Shown: one piece after another, positions 1-13,212 of the stretch
How the letters are laid out: every line of letters begins with the position of its first letter
How positions within the stretch are numbered: the first letter of the stretch is position 1
NCBI GenBank assembly: GCA_020634015.1
Contig: JACKCN010000002.1
Span: 310,001 to 374,000, forward strand
Origin: Candidatus Delongbacteria bacterium
GTDB lineage: Bacteria > CAIWAD01
Direction of reading: 5' to 3'
Length of the DNA: 64,000 bases
The notes under the pieces: generated by a model
Databases searched by the model: none
What the model was told of the DNA's origin: nothing
Seen by the model: the letters and a program-made list of their open reading frames with translations, nothing else
Position numbers and translations under genes: made by a program

Positions 1-794
1 ACGGCAACGGACCCCAGGTGGGCAACCGGCTGTTCGCCACCGAACTGTCCTGGGGCAAGGTCCCCGCGATTCCGTTGGGCGTGCTGGTGGCCGACACCCA
101 GGGCAGCATCGGCTACATGATCGAGCAATGCCTGCGCAACGACCTGATCCGTCGCGGGCATGCCGAGCGCCGGGTGGCCACGGTGGTGACCCAGGTTCTG
201 GTCGATCAGCACGATCCGGCCCTGATCGAACCCACCAAATTCGTGGGTCAGGCCTGGAGCGTGGAGGAGGCGATGGCCCTGCGCGAGGAGCGCGGCTGGG
301 TCCTGCGCGAAGACAAGTCCCGGGGCTGGCGCCGCGTGGTGGGCAGCCCCCAGCCGCTTGAAGTGGTCAACGCCCCCGAGATCCGTACCCTGCTGGACAG
401 CGGCGCGATCGTGATCGCGGGCGGCGGCGGCGGCATTCCTTGCTACCGCGAAACGGATGGTTCGCTGGAAGGCGTGGACGCCGTGATCGACAAGGACCGG
501 CTGAGCGCCCTGCTGGCCAACCAGGTGGGAGCGCCCGAGCTCTACATCCTGACGGGGGTCTCGCGCGTGGCGCTGAATTTCGGCACTCCCGACGTGGAGC
601 TGCTGGACAGCCTGAGCGTCTCACGGGCACGCGAACTGCACGCCGCCGGTCATTTTCCCGCGGGCAGCATGGGGCCCAAGGTGGATGCGGCGATCCAGTT
701 CATCGAAGGCGGCGGCAAGCGCTGCCTGATCACCGACTTCGCCGGGCTGGCCCAGGCCCTCGAGGGCGGAGGCGGCACCTGGATCACGGCCTGA
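1..794 (+). CDS. arcC: carbamate kinase, 5' end outside window
   Basis: Carbamate kinase catalyses the reversible transfer of phosphate between carbamoyl phosphate and ADP; in the catabolic direction it makes ATP from arginine or agmatine breakdown. The first visible codons give GNGPQVGNRL, the N-terminal nucleotide-binding motif of the amino acid kinase fold. AGGGGGIPCYRE, the VDAVIDKDRLSALLA stretch and the C-terminal GSMGPKVDAAIQFIE segment follow in family order. About 264 residues are visible against a usual 310, so roughly 45 N-terminal residues lie upstream and the frame is open to the window edge. Codons begin at base 3; the GTG at 18 is internal. It precedes sucC by about 105 bases on the same strand. 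Family assignment is secure; metabolic direction is inference. Confidence 0.95.
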   Translation, partial: GNGPQVGNRLFATELSWGKVPAIPLGVLVADTQGSIGYMIEQCLRNDLIRRGHAERRVATVVTQVLVDQHDPALIEPTKFVGQAWSVEEAMALREERGWVLREDKSRGWRRVVGSPQPLEVVNAPEIRTLLDSGAIVIAGGGGGIPCYRETDGSLEGVDAVIDKDRLSALLANQVGAPELYILTGVSRVALNFGTPDVELLDSLSVSRARELHAAGHFPAGSMGPKVDAAIQFIEGGGKRCLITDFAGLAQALEGGGGTWITA

Positions 795-899
795 TCCCGC
801 ACGCCGCACGGAAATGAATCCTCTGGGATTTCAGATACGGAGGCGACGGACACGTCCTCAGGACGCGCCCGGTTCACATCATCAAACGAGGACCGCCCG

Positions 900-2078
<1,179 letters not shown>

Positions 2079-2090
2079 GGAGAACACACC

Positions 2091-2963
2091 ATGGCCATTC
2101 TGCTGACCAAGAAGAATCGCGTGATCGTGCAGGGCTTCACCGGGGGTGAAGGCACCTTCCACGCGGGACAGATGATCGAATACGGCACCAACATCGTCGG
2201 TGGTGTCACACCGGGCAAGGGTGGCACACAGCACCTCGAACGCCCGGTCTTCGACTGCGTGAGTGACGCGGTCCAGGAACTGCAGGCCGACACCAGCATC
2301 ATCTTCGTGCCGCCACCCTTCGCGGCCGATGCGATCCTGGAAGCCATCGAAGCCGGCATCAAGCTGATCGTGACCATCACCGAGGGCATTCCCACTCGTG
2401 ACATGGTACCCGTGAAAGCCGCGCTGAACGCCAGTGGCGCCGTGATGATCGGCCCCAACTGCCCGGGTCTGATCACTCCCGGCCAGGCCAAGCTGGGCAT
2501 CCTGCCCGGTTTCATCCACAGCCCGGGCCCCGTGGGCGTGATCAGCCGCAGCGGCACCCTGACCTACGAAGCCGTGGGCCAGCTGGGTGATGTGGGCATT
2601 GGCCAGAGCACGTGCGTGGGCATTGGTGGCGACCCGATCATCGGCAGCAACTTCACCGACATCCTGCGCCATTTCAAGAACGATGCGGACACCAAGGGCA
2701 TCGTGATGATCGGCGAAATCGGCGGCAGCGCCGAAGAGGAAGCTGCCCAGTACATCGCCGACCAGATCAAGGTGCCCGTGGTGGGCTTCATCGCCGGGCA
2801 GACCGCTCCTCCCGGACGCCGCATGGGTCACGCCGGGGCGATCATCGCCGGTGGCAAGGGCACCGCGAAGGAGAAGATGGGCGCGCTCAAGGAAGCCGGT
2901 GTGCATGTGGCCGCATCGCCGGCCGACATCGGGCGGATGATGAAAGAGGTCCTGGGGCTCTAG
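2091..2963 (+). CDS. sucD: succinate-CoA ligase, alpha subunit
   Basis: Alpha subunit of succinyl-CoA synthetase. It binds CoA in an N-terminal Rossmann domain (VIVQGFTGGEGTFHA near residues 11-25) and carries the phosphohistidine intermediate, here His247 in RRMGHAGAIIAGG. PNCPGLI and GIGGDPIIG are further family motifs. At 290 residues it is full length. AAGGAG lies upstream of the ATG at 2091. Co-transcription with sucC is likely from the short gap. ndk follows 70 bases later, which fits a nucleotide-balancing role next to the ligase. Confidence 0.98.
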   Translation: MAILLTKKNRVIVQGFTGGEGTFHAGQMIEYGTNIVGGVTPGKGGTQHLERPVFDCVSDAVQELQADTSIIFVPPPFAADAILEAIEAGIKLIVTITEGIPTRDMVPVKAALNASGAVMIGPNCPGLITPGQAKLGILPGFIHSPGPVGVISRSGTLTYEAVGQLGDVGIGQSTCVGIGGDPIIGSNFTDILRHFKNDADTKGIVMIGEIGGSAEEEAAQYIADQIKVPVVGFIAGQTAPPGRRMGHAGAIIAGGKGTAKEKMGALKEAGVHVAASPADIGRMMKEVLGL

Positions 2964-3033
2964 GATCCGCGGACGGACAACACAGCAATCGACACGACCG
3001 CTCCGGCGGTCGTGTCCACGACAGGAGATACGC

Positions 3034-3456
3034 ATGGAACGCACGTTGATGATCATCAAGCCGGACGCAGTGAAAGGCCGGCATATCGGACACATCGTCT
3101 CCTTCCTCGAGAAGGAGAATTTCAATCTGCTGGGACTGCGCATGGTGCAGCTGAGCACGGCCCAGGCCCAGGACTTCTACGCCGTTCACAAGGAACGCCC
3201 GTTCTACAACGATCTGGTGTCCTACATGACTTCCGGCAAGGTCGTCGTGATCGCCCTGGAAGGTGAGAACGCCGTGGCCCGCATGCGTGCCATCATTGGT
3301 GCCACCAACCCCAAGGACGCCGCCGAGGGAACCATCCGCAAGCTCTATGCCGAGAGCATCGAGGCCAATGCGGTGCACGGCAGCGACAGCGCCGAAAACG
3401 GTCTGGTGGAGACCTCATTCTACTTCGCCACCAGCGAGATGAACGCCCTGCGCTAG
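3034..3456 (+). CDS. ndk: nucleoside diphosphate kinase
   Basis: Transfers the gamma phosphate of ATP to nucleoside diphosphates through a phosphohistidine. The active-site His115 sits in NAVHGSDSAENG, and the N-terminal ERTLMIIKPDAVKG motif is canonical. Length is 140 residues, normal for the family. An AGGAG Shine-Dalgarno precedes the ATG. The gene is the last of the arcC-sucCD-ndk set and is followed by a strong intrinsic terminator, so it likely closes that transcription unit. Confidence 0.98.
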   Translation: MERTLMIIKPDAVKGRHIGHIVSFLEKENFNLLGLRMVQLSTAQAQDFYAVHKERPFYNDLVSYMTSGKVVVIALEGENAVARMRAIIGATNPKDAAEGTIRKLYAESIEANAVHGSDSAENGLVETSFYFATSEMNALR

Positions 3457-3507
3457 TTTCCCGGATCACACGTCGCGTGTGACCTCATCCTGATCGATGC
3501 ATGTCGC

Positions 3508-3544
3508 CCCGGGGCCGGACGTCTGACCGGCCCCGGGTCTTTTC
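3508..3544 (+). terminator. rho-independent terminator after ndk
   Basis: A perfect 11-bp GC stem (3508-3518 pairs with 3527-3537) with an 8-base loop is followed by a T-rich tail TCTTTT. It closes the sucCD-ndk unit. It also overlaps the ATG at 3501, ruling that codon out as the start of the next gene. A smaller 7-bp hairpin at 3466-3482 precedes it without a T-run. Confidence 0.85.
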
Positions 3545-3569
3545 CATCATCATCCCCACGGACCCCACG

Positions 3570-4898
3570 ATGAGCGCCGCCACCCGCAGCCCAGCCGAAC
3601 TGATTCGCCTGACCCTGCGCATCCAGATGATGGCCGCCCTGTTCCAGGGCAGCGTGCTCGCCAGCCAGCAGCTGGTGTCCACCGTGGCCCGCAAGAGTCT
3701 GGAAGCCAGCGACTTCCAGGTGATGCTGATCACCATGGTGCTGCCACTGTGCTTCACCTTCTCGATCTGGTGGGGTGGCATGCTGCGCCGTGTGCGCAAC
3801 TGGCGGATCCTCTTTCCGCTGCTGGGGGTCTTCGGTGCCCTGCCGATGGCCCTGATGAGTCTCTCGACCAGCATCACGGTGCTGCTGTTCCTGCTGACCG
3901 TGTTCTTCACGGGCCAGTCACTGTACATCCCCCTGAAGAACCGCATCGTGCAGAGCAACTACCCGCCCGGACGTCGCGGAAGGTTGTTCAGCCTGGTCTC
4001 GATGGTCCAGGCCGGTGTCGTGCTCACGGTCAGCTGGGTGCTGGGACACTGGATGGATGCCGGCCCCGACAACTGGCGCTGGCTCTTCGTGGTGATCGCG
4101 GTGTCCGGTCTGATCGACCGCTGCCTCAACGGAATGATCCCCATCGGCGGCGAAGCTCGCCTCGAGGCGCAGCGCTGGGGGCGTCCGGACACGGAAGAAA
4201 CTCCCGCTGCCTTTCGCTTCTCCCTGCTGGGGCCACTGCGTGATGCGGTGACCGAGCTCAAGGGCAACCGCCCCTTCCTGCACTGGGAGCTGCACTTCAT
4301 GCTCTACGGGCTCAGTTTCTTCATGATCCTGGCCGTGCTGCCCGGTTTTCTGGTGCAGGGCATGGGTCTGAGTTACGCCACCATTGCCGTGGGACAGATT
4401 TCGCTGGCCCGTCTGGGCAACATGGTCAGTACCAATCTCTTCGGCCGGCTGCATGACCGCACCAATCCGGCCACCTATTGCGGTGGTGTGTTCCTGCTGC
4501 TGGCCGGTTACCCCACGGTGCTGCTGATGTGTTCGCTGCTGCTGGGGACCTCGTCCGCGCTGATCTGGTTGCTCTATCTGGGCTTTCTGATCAATGGTGT
4601 GGCCATGAGCGGGGTCAACATGGCCTGGACCATGTCCGCCATGACGTTCGCCCGGGGCAATGACGCGGCCCGCTACCAGAGCATCCATGTGAGTCTCACG
4701 GGCATCCGCGGCCTGCTGGGACCACTGCTGGGCTGGGCCACAACCGTGCTCTTCGGCTGGAGCACGGCCTTTTCGCTGGCCATCCTCCTTCTGCTGATCG
4801 CGTCCTGGTTGATGTTCCGCCAGGGCCGCGGCCTGCGCGCCAACCCGGGCCTGCTGCAACCCGAACAGACACTCGTGGCGCTCACCCCATCGCCCTGA
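3570..4898 (+). CDS. MFS-type permease, substrate unknown
   Basis: A 442-residue polytopic inner-membrane protein with about ten to twelve hydrophobic helices spread over its length and a central cytoplasmic loop near residues 190-235, the layout of major facilitator superfamily carriers. A conserved NRIVQSNYPPGRRGRLFS loop after the fourth helix resembles the MFS A-motif region. I chose the ATG at 3570 because the earlier in-frame ATG at 3501 lies inside the ndk terminator. No neighbour reveals the substrate: the gene stands alone between the terminator and a minisatellite. The fold is fairly certain; the function is not. Confidence 0.8.
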   Translation: MSAATRSPAELIRLTLRIQMMAALFQGSVLASQQLVSTVARKSLEASDFQVMLITMVLPLCFTFSIWWGGMLRRVRNWRILFPLLGVFGALPMALMSLSTSITVLLFLLTVFFTGQSLYIPLKNRIVQSNYPPGRRGRLFSLVSMVQAGVVLTVSWVLGHWMDAGPDNWRWLFVVIAVSGLIDRCLNGMIPIGGEARLEAQRWGRPDTEETPAAFRFSLLGPLRDAVTELKGNRPFLHWELHFMLYGLSFFMILAVLPGFLVQGMGLSYATIAVGQISLARLGNMVSTNLFGRLHDRTNPATYCGGVFLLLAGYPTVLLMCSLLLGTSSALIWLLYLGFLINGVAMSGVNMAWTMSAMTFARGNDAARYQSIHVSLTGIRGLLGPLLGWATTVLFGWSTAFSLAILLLLIASWLMFRQGRGLRANPGLLQPEQTLVALTPSP

Positions 4899-4998
4899 CC
4901 CTGTGACTTCCACTCTGCCGCGACCGATCTGCCCATGCACCACATGATCGGCAGGTCGTGGAGTCATGGGTGACGGTTGATGGGACCGTCGAGCTGAG

Positions 4999-5359
4999 GG
5001 TCGACTCGACCGCCGGGTTGAGTGCCGCGCTGTCAGACGAGATGGCGGACGAGGTGGTGGACGAGATGGTGGACGAGATGGTGGACGAGATGGCGGACGA
5101 GATGGTGGACGAGATGGTGGACGAGATGGTGGACGAGATGGTGGACGAGATGGTGGACGAGATGGTGGACGAGATGGCGGACGAGATGGTGGACGAGATG
5201 GTGGACGAGATGGTGGACGAGATGGTGGACGAGGTGGTGGACGAGATGGTGGACGAGATGGTGGACGAGGTGGTGGACGAGATGGTGGACGAGATGGTGG
5301 ACGAGATGGTGGACGAGATGGTGGACGCAGTGACGGACATGTTGGCGGTCGAGTCAACG
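4999..5359. repeat. inverted repeat bracketing the minisatellite
   Basis: GGTCGACTCGACCGCC at 4999-5014 is the reverse complement, with two mismatches over 16 bases, of GGCGGTCGAGTCAACG at 5344-5359. The arms enclose the whole tandem array. Further copies of the TCGACCGTC theme lie just outside (around 4987, 5366 and 5440), so the flanks share a common short-repeat ancestry. The arms could close a long stem over the array in single-stranded DNA or RNA. Confidence 0.7.
5036..5323 (+). repeat. 12-bp minisatellite, 24 units
   Basis: Twenty-four head-to-tail copies of GACGAGATGGTG fill 288 bases. Variants differ only at two positions: GATGGCG in three units and GGTGGTG in three units. The period is a multiple of three and contains no stop in any frame, so all six frames stay open. 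Forward this reads as Asp-Glu-Met-Val repeats; in reverse as Ser-Ser-Thr-Ile repeats. The low variety between units suggests recent expansion or homogenisation by slippage. Copy number is likely to vary between strains. Confidence 0.95.
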
Positions 5360-5531
5360 GTCGATTCGACCGTCGGGATGCGGACCCCCGCAGTCATCAT
5401 CCGGACCGTCACCATGACCGTCCCCCCACCCCTCGAATCGACCGTCCCTCCAACCGCCACCCCTTGCGCGCCGCTTCCTCATGGAATCCGTCAGCAGCTT
5501 TCGGGCTTCGGGGACTGAGGATCACTCTCTT

Positions 5532-5537
5532 TATATT
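5532..5537 (+). promoter_or_regulatory. candidate -10 element before acyl-CoA synthetase
   Basis: TATATT followed by GCGCGCG lies 69 bases before the start codon of the acyl-CoA synthetase. The same TATATT plus a GC-rich trailer recurs at 57933 (+), 55901 (-) and 21839 (-), each upstream of a gene. No clear -35 box is visible here. Confidence 0.35.
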
Positions 5538-5605
5538 GCGCGCGTTCATCGCGGTCGGAGTTCACCTGGCCGGATCGGATTGCCGCATTCCAACCAGGAG
5601 AGCCG

Positions 5606-7405
5606 ATGACAGCCCAGACCCTCCCCGAGTGCTTCCTGCATACCACCAGCACCTTTCCCGACCGTCCGGCCTACGCGACGCAGGTGAAAGGCAGCTACCA
5701 GTTCCTCAGCTGGAAGGAAACCCGGGAACGGGTCTTCACCATCGCGGCGGGGTTGCTCGAGCTGGGCCTCAAACCGGGCGACCGGCTGGGAATTCTTGCT
5801 CCCAACCGTCTGGAGTGGATGCTGGCCGACATGGGAGCCCTGCTGGTGGGCATCGTGGTGGTGCCCGTCTATCCCAGTCTGCCGGCCGGGCAGGTGGGCG
5901 GCATCATGGCCGATTGTCGGGCCAATGCGGTGGTGGTGTCCGACAAGGAACAGCTCGAGAAGATCGCGGCCCTGCGCGGACGACTGGTCGAGCTGCAGCA
6001 TGTGATCCGCATGCCGGACTGTCCGGAAATGGATGCCGGTCCGGGGCTGAAAGGCTGGGATCTGCTGGTATCTCTGGGGGACCAGCGCCGGGGACGCCTG
6101 CCCGAGGAAATCGAGCAACTGGCGCGTGGACATCGGTCGGACGAGGTCTTCACGTTCATCTACACCTCGGGCACCACGGGCGACCAGAAGGGTGTGATGC
6201 TGACGCACCGCAACATCCTGCACAACGTGGCCGGTGCCTGCGAGAACTTTCCCGTGTGCGAGACGGACAGTTTCCTGTCCTTCCTGCCGCTGTCACACGT
6301 CTTCGAACGCATGGCGGGCTACTACTTTCCCATGTGCGTGGGCGCACTGGTTCTGTATGCGCGCGACATGAGCACCGTGGGCGAGGACCTGACGCGGGCC
6401 CGGCCCACCGTGATGATCAGTGTGCCAAGGCTGTTCGAGAAGATCCACGCGCGCATCATGGACAACGTGGACACGGGACCCAAGGTCAAGCAGAAACTCT
6501 TCGCCTGGGCCCTGACGGTTGGAGCACGCCTTGCCGACCTGGCACAACAGGGGAAGAAGCCCCGGGGGCTGCTGGCCCTGCAGGTGGCCATCGCCGACCG
6601 ACTGGTTTTTTCGCGCATCCGCCAGAAGACCGGAGGTCGGCTGCGCTTCATGGTGTCCGGCGGTGCTCCTCTGGCGCGATTCCTCGGGGATTTCTTCCTG
6701 GGAGCAGGCATGCGCATCGTCGAAGGATACGGTCTTACCGAGTCCAGCCCGGTGATCACGGCCAACACTCTTGTGTCCTTCCGCTTCGGCACGGTCGGGC
6801 ATCCCTTCCCGGGCGTGGAGGTCAAGATCGCCCCCGACGGCGAAATCCTGGCGCGCGGACCCAACATCATGGCGGGTTACTACAACAATCCCGATGCGAC
6901 CCGCGAAGCCATCGTGGACGGCTGGTTGCATACCGGGGACATCGGCCATTTCGATCCGCAGGGATTCCTGCGCATCACGGACCGCAAGAAGAACCTGATC
7001 GTCACCTCCGGTGGCAAGAACGTGGCACCGCAGCCCATCGAGAAGCTGCTCTGCCGCAGTCCCCTGATCGAGCAGTGCATGCTCATCGGCGACCGGCGCA
7101 ATTTCATCAGCGCGCTGATCGTGCCCAATTTCGAGCGCTTGCAGGCGATGATGGGGGGCCCCGCCCGGTCACTGAGCACCGAGGAGATCGCCGAGCATCC
7201 CGATGTATACAAACGTATCGAGGACGAGATCCGGAACCTCAGCGGCGAGTTGGCACGCCACGAGCAGGTGCGACGGTTCGTGCTGCTGGGCAACGAGTTC
7301 AGCATCGACGCCGGCGAGCTGACCCCCAAGCTGGAGGTCAAACGCCATTTCGTGGTGGGCAAGTATCACGACCTGATCGAACAGATGTACACGGTTGAGG
7401 CCTGA
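5606..7405 (+). CDS. long-chain fatty acid-CoA ligase (AMP-forming)
   Basis: A 599-residue member of the adenylate-forming superfamily that activates long-chain fatty acids to acyl-CoA through an acyl-AMP, at the inner face of the membrane. The P-loop YTSGTTGDQKGVMLTHRN lies near residues 185-202, the A5 motif GYGLTESSPVI near 375, and the A8/A10 region ITDRKKNLIVTSGGKNVAPQ near 455-475. Length and the insertion between A3 and A5 match the FadD15/long-chain branch rather than acetyl-CoA synthetase. A CAGGAG site precedes the ATG. It stands apart from beta-oxidation genes, so both lipid synthesis and degradation roles remain possible. Confidence 0.92.
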   Translation: MTAQTLPECFLHTTSTFPDRPAYATQVKGSYQFLSWKETRERVFTIAAGLLELGLKPGDRLGILAPNRLEWMLADMGALLVGIVVVPVYPSLPAGQVGGIMADCRANAVVVSDKEQLEKIAALRGRLVELQHVIRMPDCPEMDAGPGLKGWDLLVSLGDQRRGRLPEEIEQLARGHRSDEVFTFIYTSGTTGDQKGVMLTHRNILHNVAGACENFPVCETDSFLSFLPLSHVFERMAGYYFPMCVGALVLYARDMSTVGEDLTRARPTVMISVPRLFEKIHARIMDNVDTGPKVKQKLFAWALTVGARLADLAQQGKKPRGLLALQVAIADRLVFSRIRQKTGGRLRFMVSGGAPLARFLGDFFLGAGMRIVEGYGLTESSPVITANTLVSFRFGTVGHPFPGVEVKIAPDGEILARGPNIMAGYYNNPDATREAIVDGWLHTGDIGHFDPQGFLRITDRKKNLIVTSGGKNVAPQPIEKLLCRSPLIEQCMLIGDRRNFISALIVPNFERLQAMMGGPARSLSTEEIAEHPDVYKRIEDEIRNLSGELARHEQVRRFVLLGNEFSIDAGELTPKLEVKRHFVVGKYHDLIEQMYTVEA

Positions 7406-7433
7406 AGCGGGCCCCGAGTCAAGGAAGTCGAGC

Positions 7434-8432
<999 letters not shown>

Positions 8433-8495
8433 TATCCTGAGCTGCCCGACAGGGCGACTTGCCAGACACACCGTATCCAGGAGACGACATCCGTC

Positions 8496-11119
<2,624 letters not shown>

Positions 11120-11123
<4 letters not shown>

Positions 11124-11878
11124 AAATCTGCCGTTACACACGCGCCGACGGCAGCCCCGGATTCGGCAGGCTGGAAGGCGACTGGATTCTCGAACTGGAC
11201 GAAGGTCAGGAAACAGGTGACACACCGGCTCTGGCCGATGTGCGCCTGCTGCCCCCCGTGTCGCGAGGGCGTGTGTTCGGCATTGGCAGGAACTACAGCG
11301 AGCACATACGGGAACTGAATCCGGGCTGGAGCCAGGAAAGCCCGCTGGTCTTCATGAAACCCGATACGGCCCTCTGCGGACACGGCCACCCGATTCTCCT
11401 GCCCATGGGGGTGGGGCGTGTGGATTATGAAGGCGAGCTGGCGGCCGTGGTGGGTCAGCCCATGCGACGGGTGTCGGCCTCTGAAGCCCTCGACGGACTG
11501 CTGGGACTGTGCATCGCCAATGACGTCAGCGCGCGCGAGCTGCAACGCAGCGACGGCCAATGGACGCGCGCCAAGGGCTTTGACACCTTCTGTCCTCTGG
11601 GCCCCTGGATCGAAACGGAACTGGATCCGTCCGATCTGGGTATTCGCACCTGGCTCAACGGGCAACTGGTCCAGGAAGGGCGCACCTCCCAGATGATGCG
11701 CTCGCTGCCCGATCTGATCGCCTTTCTGTCCAGCTTCTGCCTGCTGCTGCCCGGGGATGTGATCCTCACCGGCACTCCCGCAGGCGTGGGGGCCCTGGCC
11801 CCCGGGGACCGGGTCCGCGTGGAAGTTGAGGGCATCGGCAGCCTGGAGAACCCTGTGGAGAGCGAGCATGCAGATTGA
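11120..11878 (+). CDS. fumarylacetoacetate hydrolase family protein
   Basis: A 252-residue FAH-superfamily enzyme; members cleave or decarboxylate acylpyruvates and related 2-oxo acids with a bound divalent metal. GIGRNYSEHIRELN near residue 54, VDYEGELAAVVG near 100 and IANDVSARELQ near 130 are the expected substrate and metal motifs, followed by KGFDTFCPLGPWI and LTGTPAGVGALAPGD near the C-terminus. The length is that of a single-domain bacterial acylpyruvase or oxaloacetate decarboxylase-type protein. It overlaps alaS by four bases and the next gene by eleven, so it is part of the alaS operon. The precise substrate cannot be read from the sequence. Confidence 0.85.
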
Positions 11879-12641
11879 CCTGGGGCCGGTGGAAAGCCGG
11901 CTGCACGAAGCGGCCGCCAAGGGCCGCAAACAATTCATGGTGCTGGTTGATCCCGATCGGCTCGATCCCGCCACCCTGCCCGCCCTGGCCCGCGAAGCGG
12001 TCGAGGCGGGCGTCGATGGTTTTCTGGCGGGCACCAGCCTGCTGTTGGGCGAAGGATTCGGCGGAGTCGTTGCCCGGCTGCGCAAGGAGAGTGGGCTCCC
12101 GGTGGTGTTGTTCCCGGGGGATACGGGGCAGGTGGTGCCCGAAGCCAGTGCGATCCTCTTTCTCAGCCTGATTTCGGGCCGCAATCCCCAGTTCCTGATC
12201 GGGGAGCAGGTCAAGGGCGCTCCCCAGGTGATGCGTGCCGGACTGGAATGCCTGCCCACGGCCTATGTGCTTGTGGAATCCGGACTGGTCACCTCGGCCC
12301 AGTTCATGAGCGCCAGCCAGCCCTTGCCGCGGCACAAGCCCGAGATCGCGGTGGCCCACGCCATGGCCGCCCGCTGCCTGGGGCTGCGCCAACTCTATCT
12401 GGAAGCCGGCAGCGGAGCTCCCTCCCGGGTGCCCGACGAGATGGTGCGTGCCGTCAAGGACGTCTTTCCCTGGCCCGTGATCGTGGGCGGTGGCTTGCGA
12501 GTACCCGAAGACGGGGCCCGGGTGGCCCGTGCGGGCGCCGATGTGGTGGTGGTGGGCACCGCCGTGGAGAACGGCAGCATCCGGGGCGGGCGGCTGAAGG
12601 AATTCGTCAGCGCCGTGCACGGGGAGTCACGCCATGCGTGA
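11868..12641 (+). CDS. geranylgeranylglyceryl phosphate synthase family protein
   Basis: A TIM-barrel prenyltransferase of the PcrB/GGGPS family, which joins a polyprenyl diphosphate to glycerol-1-phosphate, the first ether bond of archaeal-type lipids. The FMVLVDPDRLDP start, GVDGFLAGTSLL, the LISGRNPQFLIGEQ segment, YLEAGSGAP and IVGGGLRVPEDG followed by AGADVVVVGTAVE are the family's phosphate and G1P loops. The start at ATG 11868 matches the family; an earlier GTG-type start would add residues that only overlap the upstream gene. Length is 257 residues. GGGPS homologues are known in the FCB superphylum. Whether ether lipids are made here is inference; a polyprenyl synthase lies at 60327. 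Confidence 0.88.
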   Translation: MQIDLGPVESRLHEAAAKGRKQFMVLVDPDRLDPATLPALAREAVEAGVDGFLAGTSLLLGEGFGGVVARLRKESGLPVVLFPGDTGQVVPEASAILFLSLISGRNPQFLIGEQVKGAPQVMRAGLECLPTAYVLVESGLVTSAQFMSASQPLPRHKPEIAVAHAMAARCLGLRQLYLEAGSGAPSRVPDEMVRAVKDVFPWPVIVGGGLRVPEDGARVARAGADVVVVGTAVENGSIRGGRLKEFVSAVHGESRHA

Positions 12642-13212
12642 GCGCATTGCCGCCGAGCTGCTGCTCAGCGCCAGCCTGAAACAGCGATTGGCCGCGGAGC
12701 AGAGCGAACTCATCGCGGAAATGGCCCTGGCTCTCACGGCCTGCCTGCGTGAGGGTGGCACCCTGCTGCTGGCCGGCAATGGCGGCAGCGCCGGAGATTG
12801 CCAGCATCTGGCCACGGAGTTCGTGGTACGGCTGACCTCGGCGCGCGAACGCCGCGCCCTGCCCGCGCTCGCGCTCACCACCGACAGTTCGCTGCTTACC
12901 GCCTGCGCCAATGATTACGGTTTCGAGCAGATCTTCTCCCGTCAGGTGCAGGCGCACGGCAAACCCGGCGACCTGCTCTGGCTCTTCAGCACCAGTGGCA
13001 ACTCCAGCAACCTGGTGCGGGCCGCCGAGAGCGCACGGGAACGCGGCCTGGGCGTGGTCGGCCTGCTGGGCGGCACGGGCGGAGCGCTGAAGGCCCACTG
13101 TGACCTGGCGCTGGTGGTGCCCGAAAGCAACCCGGGGCGGGTCCAGGAGTGTCACATCACCGTGGGGCACATTCTGGTGGCGCGCATTGAAGAGGAACTC
13201 TTCGGCCTGTGA
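12634..13212 (+). CDS. gmhA: SIS-domain isomerase, phosphoheptose isomerase type
   Basis: A 192-residue SIS-fold protein of the sedoheptulose-7-phosphate isomerase (GmhA/DiaA) type. GmhA starts ADP-heptose synthesis for the LPS inner core, which fits the heptosyltransferases elsewhere in the window. The sugar-phosphate loops are visible as LLLAGNGGSAGDCQHLATEFV and LFSTSGNSSNLVRAAE, with VQECHITVGHILV near the C-terminus. DiaA, a replication initiator partner, has the same fold, so the biochemical role is likely rather than certain. It overlaps the GGGPS gene by eight bases and the next gene by four. Confidence 0.85.
   Translation: MRERIAAELLLSASLKQRLAAEQSELIAEMALALTACLREGGTLLLAGNGGSAGDCQHLATEFVVRLTSARERRALPALALTTDSSLLTACANDYGFEQIFSRQVQAHGKPGDLLWLFSTSGNSSNLVRAAESARERGLGVVGLLGGTGGALKAHCDLALVVPESNPGRVQECHITVGHILVARIEEELFGL

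Larger units (their letters stand above)
4899..5605. other. gene-free interval holding a minisatellite
   Basis: No convincing gene lies between the permease and the acyl-CoA synthetase. The stretch is dominated by the 12-bp tandem array at 5036-5323 and its flanking inverted repeats. A short CCGATC/GATCGG inverted repeat near 4924-4952 lacks a T-run, so it is at best a weak terminator. A TATATT element near 5532 is the only promoter-like sequence before the next gene. Confidence 0.7.

Noticed and set aside
3501..3569. Earlier in-frame ATG for the MFS permease
   Set aside because: It lies inside the ndk terminator and adds residues unlike an MFS N-terminus.
4958..5518. Minisatellite read as an acidic DEMV-repeat protein or, in reverse, an ISST-repeat protein
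   Set aside because: The 12-bp unit keeps all six frames open, and no convincing ribosome-binding site or flanking domain supports any frame.
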